Shown one piece after another: positions 33,506-39,246 of a stretch of 64,000 nt of DNA. Under the pieces are notes generated by a model. The model worked only from the letters and a program-made list of their open reading frames with translations, made no database searches and was not told where the DNA came from. Source of the stretch: Chlorobium sp. (GTDB taxonomy: Bacteria; Bacteroidota; Chlorobiia; Chlorobiales; Chlorobiaceae); assembly GCA_028277225.1 (NCBI GenBank), contig JANQHB010000032.1:1-64000 (forward strand), read 5' to 3'. Every line of letters begins with the position of its first letter. Within the stretch, counting starts at the first letter, position 1. Position numbers and translations under genes: made by a program.

Positions 33506-33775
33506 TGAAGCATCATGACCTTGCTTTTTTACAAAAGTCTCTTTTCCATCCCGGCAAAGAGGCTTCCATCTATCCCTGGATGGTTGATTGAGGATTGCAG
33601 CAATGTCTGCTCGATGGATGATTGTCGAAGGTGATATAAGACGATCATTGATGAGGCGCTTCCCCTGCATTATTGCGTTTTTTGAGGAGTAAGCAAAAAC
33701 ACTGTATATTTTTTTAAGCTTTTGTATGAACTACCTGTATTACAGAACCGAGGGTGTTAATGAGGATGGTTGTTT
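33506..33775. other. gap without recognisable gene
   Basis: 270 bp containing no convincing frame or repeat. Short words such as GGCTTCCATCTATCC and GATGGATGATTG recur weakly. A promoter for the following small antitoxin gene probably lies in 33690-33765, which is AT-rich. Confidence 0.3.
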
Positions 33776-34000
33776 ATGAATCTTGATAAAATAGCGAGCG
33801 AAGCTTTGCGGTTAAATCCACGAGAGAGGGCAATCCTTGCAGAGGCTATATGGGAGAGTCTGGAGGACCCTTATTTTATTCCCAATGATATGTCGGAAAA
33901 AGAAGCTTTTGCTCTGGCGAAGCAGCGTGAAAAGGACATCGAAAAAGGGGAAGCTGTACCGCTGTCACATAAAGAACTGATGGGCCGGCTGCGGGAATGA
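33776..34000 (+). CDS. addiction-module antitoxin (RelB-like/unstable antitoxin family), orphan
   Basis: 74 residues from ATG 33776 (MNLDKIASEALRLNPRERAILAEAIWESLED); the upstream ATG 33770 would add only two residues. The pattern SEAL.L.P.ERA.LAE.I..SLED, an acidic middle (EKEAFALAKQREKDIEKGEA) and a basic end fits the putative addiction-module component family that pairs with RelE/ParE toxins. No toxin follows within 100 bp: the DNA breaks down into repeat C. It is therefore an orphan. Confidence 0.78.
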   Translation: MNLDKIASEALRLNPRERAILAEAIWESLEDPYFIPNDMSEKEAFALAKQREKDIEKGEAVPLSHKELMGRLRE

Positions 34001-34108
34001 GAGAATAAGGCATCCTCTTACATCTTCTACCCAAGAACCTTGCACCAAATTTTAAAGCGTCGGCGAACATCTCCTCCACAGTTCTGACTGGTTATTCCCC
34101 TGTAACAG

Positions 34109-34210
34109 TTCTTTTGCGGCAAAAAGCCCTTGAATGGGAGGCAAACGCTTTAAACGGTGCGGTAGATGGCTGCTTATTTGTATAGATAGTTGTAAACGTC
34201 CCTCTTTTTA
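34109..34210 (+). repeat. repeat C, copy 2 (diverged)
   Basis: CTTTTGCGGCAAAAAG, GGGAGGCAAACGCTTTAAA, and TAGATAGTTGTAAACGTCCC correspond to the other two copies with a ~12-bp insertion in the middle. It is immediately followed by copy 2 of the 238-bp repeat, giving a C-D composite unit before the M23 cassette. A short inverted match (TTTTAAAGCGTC) lies at about 34049-34060. Confidence 0.6.
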
Positions 34211-34223
34211 CCGTGATGAGCGT

Positions 34224-34461
34224 TGGGGGAATCTGTAGCACCCTGGAGCTTTCGGGAGCTACGTTCTACCGGTTTGTGTAGATTAGAAAATAATACTGAT
34301 CGAGAGTTATGCGGTTGCTGTATAACAAGGATAAAAGACATCAAAACTTTTCCATGGGTAGGCTGAAGGCTCAAGTTTGATGCGGATGCAAGGTGCTTTT
34401 GCAGTATATTTTTGGGGTAGAGCAAGAAAATCTGTAATACAGATAATAAATAATGTTAGGC
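34224..34461 (+). repeat. 238-bp repeat, copy 2, ending at a cassette boundary
   Basis: Same length and about 85-90 percent identity by eye to 32101-32338. Its first ~60 bases still encode GICSTLELSGATFYRFV and a stop, the resolvase HTH tail. It ends with GTTAGGC at 34455-34461, the exact opening of the M23 peptidase cassette. CATCAAAACTT and AAGTTTGATG in the interior form a hairpin better conserved than in copy 1. Confidence 0.7.
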
Positions 34462-34473
34462 GAAAGCTAAATT

Positions 34474-35400
34474 ATGGTACAAATAGCGATATTGTCATTA
34501 TTTACAGTCGTCATCCCATTGCTTTTCATATGGGAAATTGCTTTTAAAAAACATGAAAATATCACGAGTTGGATTCTCTCGATTATTATTGTTGTTTTAG
34601 CAACGATTTTCATCTGGGCCGCTGGCCCATGGCATATAGTCAGCGTATATTTGCGGAACATATTTCCTCTTTTTTATTTAGTGGCGTGTTTTGTAGGGTA
34701 TAAACGCATTTTTAGGCCGTTGATTGGTAAAAATCACGCCACTAAAAAATCCAAACTCATTTTCCCTATTGGGCTTATTGTTGTTTTTACATTTTTGAAT
34801 GTGATTGTTTTTCGTGGATATTACACATATAAAGAAACGATTGATTTAGAGTCTCCATTAAGAAACAAAAACTATTTTGTAGTTCATGGAGGTGCTAGCC
34901 CTATACTAAATCATCATTTTCTTGTGAAACCACAAAATTATGCTCTGGATATGGTTGGAATTAACAGTTTAGGGAGGCGAACTGCCTCTTTAGTCGGAGG
35001 TTCTATTCTTGAAGATTATACTATCTTTGGAGACTATGTATATTCTCCCTGCATAGGCAAAATAGTAGTTGTTGTTGATGAATTTGACGATTTCATTCCA
35101 CCGAACACAGATAGAAACAATATCGCAGGGAATCATATTTTGATTAATTGCAATAATGGCGTAGAGGTGCTCTTAGCTCATCTAAAAAAAGGCAGTATTC
35201 GAGTAAAATCAGGTGATTTTGTTACGCCGGATGATATTCTTGCCCAGGTTGGAAATTCAGGTAACACAAGTGAACCGCACTTGCATATGCATGCCGAAAG
35301 CGGAGGAGAACCAAACACCATTCTCAATGGTACCGCTATGCCTTTTACAATTAATTCCAGGTTCCTTGTTAGAGGTAACACGCTAAATGAAAAGTATTAA
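34474..35400 (+). CDS. membrane-anchored M23 metallopeptidase (cassette)
   Basis: A 308-residue protein with three or four hydrophobic segments in the first ~120 residues (AILSLFTVVIPLLFIWEIAF, SWILSIIIVVLATIFIWAAG, IFPLFYLVACFVGY, LIFPIGLIVVFTFLNVIVF). A C-terminal LytM/M23 domain follows: NYALDMVGIN near residue 160, VYSPCIGKIVVVV, NHILINCNNGVEVLLAHL, and GNSGNTSEPHLHMHAE with the HxH zinc pair His269/His271. It should cut peptidoglycan cross-links or another peptide outside the membrane. It is AT-rich compared with core genes. The cassette runs from GTTAGGC (34455) to GCCTAAC (35425), a perfect complement pair. Confidence 0.85.
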   Translation: MVQIAILSLFTVVIPLLFIWEIAFKKHENITSWILSIIIVVLATIFIWAAGPWHIVSVYLRNIFPLFYLVACFVGYKRIFRPLIGKNHATKKSKLIFPIGLIVVFTFLNVIVFRGYYTYKETIDLESPLRNKNYFVVHGGASPILNHHFLVKPQNYALDMVGINSLGRRTASLVGGSILEDYTIFGDYVYSPCIGKIVVVVDEFDDFIPPNTDRNNIAGNHILINCNNGVEVLLAHLKKGSIRVKSGDFVTPDDILAQVGNSGNTSEPHLHMHAESGGEPNTILNGTAMPFTINSRFLVRGNTLNEKY

Positions 35401-35424
35401 TGACTCGAAGTCTAAGCCATCATC

Positions 35425-35511
35425 GCCTAACAAGGCAAATGCACTCGGACAGCAAAAAGCGCCGCTCCTTCGTCGCTCTGCTTTTGCTGCCGGTGATTTG
35501 CGATGTTATAC
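35425..35511 (+). other. attC site 2
   Basis: R'' GCCTAAC at 35425-35431 and R' GTTATAC at 35505-35511, 87 bp. AGCAAAAAGC near the left is mirrored by GCTTTTGCT on the right around a CGCCGCTCCTTCGTCG centre. R'' is the exact complement of the M23 cassette opening. Confidence 0.88.
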
Positions 35512-35739
35512 ATAAAAAGGAAACTAACTGTGAATTTGAAACCATGGTGGAAATTAACTGATAGTGAGAAGTCAAAAAGATCTTATTGGCTAGCACCATT
35601 TTGTCTATTGTTCTTACTTTTACCAGAGACAACGGTTTTAGAAAGTAATTTGAAATACATCCTTTCATTCGGGGGTTTCTTTGGTTTTCTTATTCAGGGC
35701 TATATATACAAGCGTAAAACCAAGCAAAAAAACGAATAG
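35503..35739 (+). CDS. small two-segment membrane protein (cassette)
   Basis: Up to 78 residues from ATG 35503, which overlaps the attC R' box; GTG 35530 (VNLKPWWKLTDSEKS) is an alternative start. Two hydrophobic segments are visible, YWLAPFCLLFLLLPETTVL and LKYILSFGGFFGFLIQGYIY, followed by a basic tail KRKTKQKNE facing the cytoplasm. No family recognised. Its cassette is bounded by GTTATAC and GTATAAC, a perfect complement pair, so it is a complete mobile unit of about 245 bp. Confidence 0.6.
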   Translation: MLYIKRKLTVNLKPWWKLTDSEKSKRSYWLAPFCLLFLLLPETTVLESNLKYILSFGGFFGFLIQGYIYKRKTKQKNE

Positions 35740-35745
35740 CAAAAC

Positions 35746-35818
35746 GTATAACAAAACACTAAAGCCGACCAAAAAACCGCTACGCGCTTTTTATGTCAGC
35801 TTAGCTTAAAGGTTAGGG
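35746..35818 (+). other. attC site 3
   Basis: R'' GTATAAC at 35746-35752 and R' GTTAGGG at 35812-35818, 73 bp. AAAAAACCGC and GCGCTTTTT pair at the centre around a TAC turn, as in attC site 1. R'' exactly complements the opening GTTATAC of its own cassette. Confidence 0.86.
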
Positions 35819-35834
35819 CTTTGAGTTTAAAATC

Positions 35835-36326
35835 ATGGGTTGGTTAAAGGATATCTTTGACATAGCAAAGGACTTGATTCGCGAGCGGAAAGAAGCTCAT
35901 AAAAAAGCAACAATATCTCGCACGGAATCAGAATCGGTTGGGGAAGACGCGCCGGTAGAGGCGAGCCGAGAACCGGGCTTTCAGGGCTCACATGGTATAA
36001 CGTGGGAGGAGTATCAAAGGCTCTTTGATATTGAAGGCTATCGTGTGCCGTACGTTACGTTGATTAACGAATGGAAACATGGTGCTGTGTTTCTTGACCA
36101 AACTAGTCTAAAGCTCAAGCAAATATCTGGCCGTTTCGTGTTGCCTGCCGAATTCAAATCTACACCGGTTTCCGAGGGGGCTTTTGATGGTGCCTGTTGT
36201 CGTTTAGTTTCATACCGAACAGATGACGAACCTTCACTTGAAGTGACTGTTCAACAAACAGGTTATTACGATTATTTGCGGTCGGGCGAGCATCTCGATG
36301 AAAGAGTGAGCAAAAGAAGGAAGTGA
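35835..36326 (+). CDS. hypothetical cassette protein, 163 aa
   Basis: A soluble 163-residue protein (MGWLKDIFDIAKDLIRERKEAHKKA...). The first 35 residues are an amphipathic basic helix. Residues about 50-160 look like one compact domain (ITWEEYQRLFDIEGYRVPYVTLINEWKHG, then ISGRFVLPAEF and LEVTVQQTGYYDYLRSGEHLDERV). I do not recognise a family. The cassette opens with GTTAGGG; the expected CCCTAAC at its 3' end is missing because repeat C copy 3 lies there. The gene itself looks intact. Confidence 0.6.
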   Translation: MGWLKDIFDIAKDLIRERKEAHKKATISRTESESVGEDAPVEASREPGFQGSHGITWEEYQRLFDIEGYRVPYVTLINEWKHGAVFLDQTSLKLKQISGRFVLPAEFKSTPVSEGAFDGACCRLVSYRTDDEPSLEVTVQQTGYYDYLRSGEHLDERVSKRRK

Positions 36327-36391
36327 GGGATTGATTGAAGATAAGAATGAGTCAGACAAGAAATAATCATTTCGTACCACGATAGCAGCAG

Positions 36392-36480
36392 TATTCTTGC
36401 GGCAAAGAGCTGATAAGTGGGAGGCAGACGCTTTAAAAATTCTGCTGCTTTGTATAATTAGTTATGAATGTCCCTCTTTT
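36392..36480 (+). repeat. repeat C, copy 3
   Basis: Nearly identical to 32940-33028 (TATTCTTGCGGCAAAGAGCTG through TTAGTTATGAATGTCCCTC). It lies directly between the 163-residue gene and the right half of an attC, replacing that attC's R'' box. This suggests repeat-mediated recombination between copies removed cassette ends. Confidence 0.7.
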
Positions 36481-36484
36481 CTTA

Positions 36485-36562
36485 CGTTTGAGCGGAAATG
36501 ACCTGTGCTTACAGACCTGCGGTCTGACGCTCCGCACATTCCACTCAACTCAGCCGTTAGCG
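36485..36562 (+). other. attC site 4, left end lost
   Basis: Only the R' side is complete: ...CATTCCACTCAACTCAGCC followed by GTTAGCG (36556-36562). The left arm TTTGAGCGGAAATG still pairs with CATTCCACTCAA, but the R'' box is replaced by repeat C. The sequence is a close inverted match of the solitary attC at 4437-4525. Confidence 0.75.
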
Positions 36563-36573
36563 GGAACAAGACA

Positions 36574-36996
36574 ATGATGATTCGGGATGCAACAGAGCAT
36601 GATATCGATGGAATTATCGCGATCGATCATATTGCTGCCACCGAAGAAACTCGACGGCAGCATATTCGGGAGTGGGTTAGAAGGGGTTGTGCCATCATCG
36701 CACTCATTGATGATCGAGTAGTCGGATATGCTGTGCTGGAGTATACCTTCTTCTCTTGCGGGTTCATATCGATGCTGATCGTGCAAGAAGCATATCGGCG
36801 CAAGGGTATTGCAACCGCGCTTGTGAAACGACTGGAGAAAATCTGCAATACGGTAAAGCTATTCACTTCAACAAACGAATCCAATGCCCCCATGCAAGCT
36901 TTCATGGCAAGCATGTCATATGAACCGAGTGGTGTTGTGCATAATTTGGATGACGGAGATCCCGAACTGTTCTACTTCAAGAGATTAAAAGAATAG
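36574..36996 (+). CDS. GNAT-family N-acetyltransferase (cassette)
   Basis: About 140 residues from ATG 36574 or 36577 (MIRDATEHDIDGIIAIDHIAA). The acetyl-CoA site is seen in SMLIVQEAYRRKGIATALVKRLEK (motif A, R/QxxGxA-like RRKGIAT), and the C-terminal strand in FMASMSYEPSGVVHNLDDGDPELFYFKRL. Length and order are normal for GNAT enzymes. The acceptor is unknown; GNATs in cassettes often modify antibiotics or toxins. The cassette is a perfect unit (GTTAGCG opening, CGCTAAC closing). Confidence 0.88.
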   Translation: MMIRDATEHDIDGIIAIDHIAATEETRRQHIREWVRRGCAIIALIDDRVVGYAVLEYTFFSCGFISMLIVQEAYRRKGIATALVKRLEKICNTVKLFTSTNESNAPMQAFMASMSYEPSGVVHNLDDGDPELFYFKRLKE

Positions 36997-36997
36997 C

Positions 36998-37070
36998 CGC
37001 TAACAAAAGAATGCGCTCGACTGGTATTTCGCTGACGCTCCATACTATCAAGTGATCCTAAACGTTAGGC
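36998..37070 (+). other. attC site 5
   Basis: R'' CGCTAAC at 36998-37004 and R' GTTAGGC at 37064-37070, 73 bp, perfect complement to the GNAT cassette opening. The arms are less regular than in sites 1-3, with TGGTATTTCGCTGACGCTCC in the centre. Confidence 0.82.
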
Positions 37071-37090
37071 TAGCGAAGAAAGGAGGCCAT

Positions 37091-37681
37091 GTGCAAAGAT
37101 TTATAGATTCAATAAAAAAATCAGTGGAAACAGAAAATTGGTTTTCTGCTTTATTTATTGCACTTGCAGTACCTGATATCTGCGGAGCCCTAGAAAATCC
37201 AGATGCCCATGTAGTTAAAAGGTATCGTGATTGGTTCAATCGGTATATGAAGAAAAAATACGACCCCTCAAATCTCTATGAGCTGGTGTCGGAAACTTCT
37301 CCTGAATCTATAGATAATCTGCCTCCTGAGGCGGTTGAACGCTTAAAAAGTCTCCCCCCTAATGCTGACTGTGCATTTACAGCTGATGATTGTTACAGAT
37401 TTCGATGCAAGTGTCTCCATCAAGGGTTGCCTCAAAAAATTGATGGCGATAAGATCCACTTTACAGCTCCCGACAAAACCAAAAGAATTACAATGCATAT
37501 GTCGTCACTTAATGGTCTGTATCAATTGCAAATCGATATATTTTGTATTGACGTAAGTAATTCTGTTCAAAAATGGCTGGCGGACGTAGCAGGAAATCAG
37601 GAAATCCAAGATAGGATTGATGAACTTATTGAAATTTACCAACTTGATGATCCAAGAGTGCCAATTGTTAAATACCAATAG
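37091..37681 (+). CDS. HEPN-like cassette protein with RX4H motif
   Basis: About 196 residues. GTG 37091 is chosen because AGGAGG lies five bases upstream; the protein then starts MQRFIDSIKKSVETENWFSALFIALAVPDICGALE, an alpha-helical opening. The segment DDCYRFRCKCLHQG contains Arg105 and His110 in an R-x4-H arrangement, the catalytic motif of HEPN ribonucleases, in the right place within a helical protein. The C-terminal part (LNGLYQLQIDIFCIDVSNSVQKWLAD) is also helical. HEPN proteins are frequent in abortive-infection and toxin systems, but no partner gene is present here. The cassette is perfect (GTTAGGC/GCCTAAC); the stop codon overlaps R''. Confidence 0.65.
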   Translation: MQRFIDSIKKSVETENWFSALFIALAVPDICGALENPDAHVVKRYRDWFNRYMKKKYDPSNLYELVSETSPESIDNLPPEAVERLKSLPPNADCAFTADDCYRFRCKCLHQGLPQKIDGDKIHFTAPDKTKRITMHMSSLNGLYQLQIDIFCIDVSNSVQKWLADVAGNQEIQDRIDELIEIYQLDDPRVPIVKYQ

Positions 37682-37750
37682 CCTAACAAGCGGCTGTTGT
37701 CGGACGCGCCTACGCTTCACTTCGGCACGCCGCAAAGCTAGGCGTTAGAT
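37681..37750 (+). other. attC site 6
   Basis: R'' GCCTAAC at 37681-37687 and R' GTTAGAT at 37744-37750, 70 bp. CGGACGCGCC and GGCACGCCG form the inner arms around CTTCACTTC. R'' exactly complements the opening of the HEPN-like cassette. Confidence 0.88.
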
Positions 37751-37765
37751 CCTTTAAGGGAAAAA

Positions 37766-38563
37766 ATGGAAGATGCAAACACTGGGCTGCCAAGTAGCCT
37801 TACAACGAAACCAAACACGAAGGTTCAGATTGATTTCAAGTCGGAAAAGCTTGGTGATTCTGAAAACAATAGAATTGAGTGTTTGAGGAAATCGATTGAT
37901 GATTATTATGAAAAAATACCAATAAGCCTGCGCGATCTCCCTGAAGCGCAAGGAAGATGTTTGGAGCTATTGTCCGATGCTGAGCAGCAATTAGCGCCGC
38001 CTGTATCAAGACAAAATATCATAGACGCAAGGCTTGATATCGCAAAGCTTGAAATAGAAATACGAAGATCGCAAAGCTCAAAAATCTCCTTTATTGTTGT
38101 TGCGGCAATTGTCTATATCTTTGCAATTGCAGTAGCAGGATTTATTGCTGCAGGTGTTATTACGACGGGTGTAGTGGCGAAAGAGTTTAATGCTCGCTTA
38201 ATCATGGGCATTCCACTTCCAATTTGGATTTGGGGGGTAATTGGTAGCTTAACATCAATGCTTTTCCGTGCCGGATATTTCCCATTTACAGATAGAAGTG
38301 AAGCCTATAGATGGTTATTGTTTAGGCCCATCGTCGGTGTGGTCATGGGAGTTCTCACCTACCTCATGGTCACTGCGGGATTGATTGTTTTTGCTGGCAC
38401 TGCAAATACTCAAACACCTGAGCTTTTATGGATAATCGCTTTTGTTGGAAGCTTTAGTGACAACCTTTCAATTAACCTGCTGCAAAAAGTCCTCGGGAAA
38501 TTTCATGTCGATGATGCTACCGAGAATAGCGGTGAAAAAGTGGGAAGAGAATCTAACAAATAG
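37766..38563 (+). CDS. hypothetical membrane protein, 265 aa (cassette)
   Basis: 265 residues. Residues 1-105 are cytoplasmic and helical (IECLRKSIDDYYEKIPISLRDL, ARLDIAKLEIEIRRSQ). Four hydrophobic segments follow: ISFIVVAAIVYIFAIAVAGFIAAGVI, MGIPLPIWIWGVIGSLTSMLF, PIVGVVMGVLTYLMVTAGLIVF and ELLWIIAFVGSFSDN. A short soluble tail ends the protein. The GSLTSMLFR..F...DRSEAYRW..FRP..G pattern recalls uncharacterised bacterial membrane proteins often found in defence or mobile regions, but I cannot name the family. The cassette is perfect (GTTAGAT/ATCTAAC). Confidence 0.65.
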   Translation: MEDANTGLPSSLTTKPNTKVQIDFKSEKLGDSENNRIECLRKSIDDYYEKIPISLRDLPEAQGRCLELLSDAEQQLAPPVSRQNIIDARLDIAKLEIEIRRSQSSKISFIVVAAIVYIFAIAVAGFIAAGVITTGVVAKEFNARLIMGIPLPIWIWGVIGSLTSMLFRAGYFPFTDRSEAYRWLLFRPIVGVVMGVLTYLMVTAGLIVFAGTANTQTPELLWIIAFVGSFSDNLSINLLQKVLGKFHVDDATENSGEKVGRESNK

Positions 38564-38635
38564 TTCCCGTGGACAGCAAAAAGCTCTACTCCTTTCTCGA
38601 CCTGCTTTTTGCTTCCCCTGAGCTTGGCGTTAGCA
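38551..38635 (+). other. attC site 7
   Basis: R'' ATCTAAC at 38551-38557, lying inside the end of the preceding gene, and R' GTTAGCA at 38629-38635, 85 bp. GGACAGCAAAAAGC at the left mirrors GCTTTTTGCTTCCCC at the right. R'' exactly complements its cassette opening GTTAGAT. Confidence 0.88.
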
Positions 38636-38645
38636 CTTGAATGAA

Positions 38646-39050
38646 ATGAGTAACTCAGTACCACATAGACGCCATTGGTCTTTTATCGTAACGGACAAAA
38701 AGTACCTATACCCATTTGTCATTCTACTGTCTGTGGCCGGTGCTGCAGCTTCGGTATGGTATGGTGAGCCAACTTATTTCTCCCGAGTAGGAAATTTCGT
38801 TATTGGGGTTGGCGTTTGGATGAGCATGAGATACGCATTACGAGAGGGAATCAACAAACATAAGGATCTAGTAAAGTCCTCACCGACAATTCCAAGGACA
38901 AACGCCCTCAATTCCGATTTCTTCAACGAAATTGCGTTTTCTATTGGTGACGCAAGGCTACAGTTGCACGGATTTTTTGTTGTAATTTATGGGTCGCTCG
39001 TCAGTTCATTCGGTGATCTTGTAATTAATTATGTCCTTGGCAAGTGGTAA
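38646..39050 (+). CDS. small membrane protein, 134 aa (cassette)
   Basis: 134 residues from ATG 38646. Three hydrophobic segments: YLYPFVILLSVAGAAASVWYG, FVIGVGVWMSMRYAL and LHGFFVVIYGSLVSSFGDLVINYVLG. The first is preceded by basic HRRHW and a VTDKKY stretch. No family recognised; possibly a subunit of an envelope-associated resistance or defence unit, but nothing in the sequence shows it. The cassette opens with GTTAGCA and closes with TGGTAAC (one mismatch); the stop codon overlaps R''. Confidence 0.6.
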   Translation: MSNSVPHRRHWSFIVTDKKYLYPFVILLSVAGAAASVWYGEPTYFSRVGNFVIGVGVWMSMRYALREGINKHKDLVKSSPTIPRTNALNSDFFNEIAFSIGDARLQLHGFFVVIYGSLVSSFGDLVINYVLGKW

Positions 39051-39108
39051 CAAGGCGCTCGCTCGGACGCTTCGCCGTTCCTCGCACCGCACAGCTTGGT
39101 CGTTCCTG
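39045..39108 (+). other. attC site 8, degenerate right end of the array
   Basis: R'' TGGTAAC at 39045-39051 and left arm AAGGCGCTCGCTCGGACGC are clear, but the R' side is only GTTCCTG (39102-39108) after CAGCTTGG. No cassette follows: 39109-39246 is GC-rich non-coding DNA leading to the Type III methyltransferase. This is the right edge of the cassette cluster. Confidence 0.55.
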
Positions 39109-39246
39109 TGTGCTGCACGGTTTTTCTACTCTTTTTCGCCGGGCGGTATGATTGCGAACCACTCGGTTTGGGGGTAGCAGGGATGAGCCACGCGGGCGGA
39201 GCTTGCGGAGCCGGGGCGGCGTCAAGAATATCGATAAGGACAATAC

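Larger units (their letters stand above)
32332..39108 (+). mobile_element. integron cassette cluster lacking an integrase (CALIN)
   Basis: A run of genes on the plus strand separated by attC-like sites with R'' (xxxTAAC) and R' (GTTAxxx) boxes 70-87 bp apart. In most cassettes R'' is the reverse complement of that cassette's own first seven bases: GTTAGGC/GCCTAAC (M23 and HEPN-like), GTTATAC/GTATAAC, GTTAGCG/CGCTAAC, GTTAGAT/ATCTAAC. Two more pairs have one mismatch (GTTAGAC/GCCTAAC and GTTAGCA/TGGTAAC). This is the signature of circular cassette insertion. No tyrosine integron-integrase (IntI) is found in the window. Cassettes are typically one gene each and promoterless. Confidence 0.85.
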
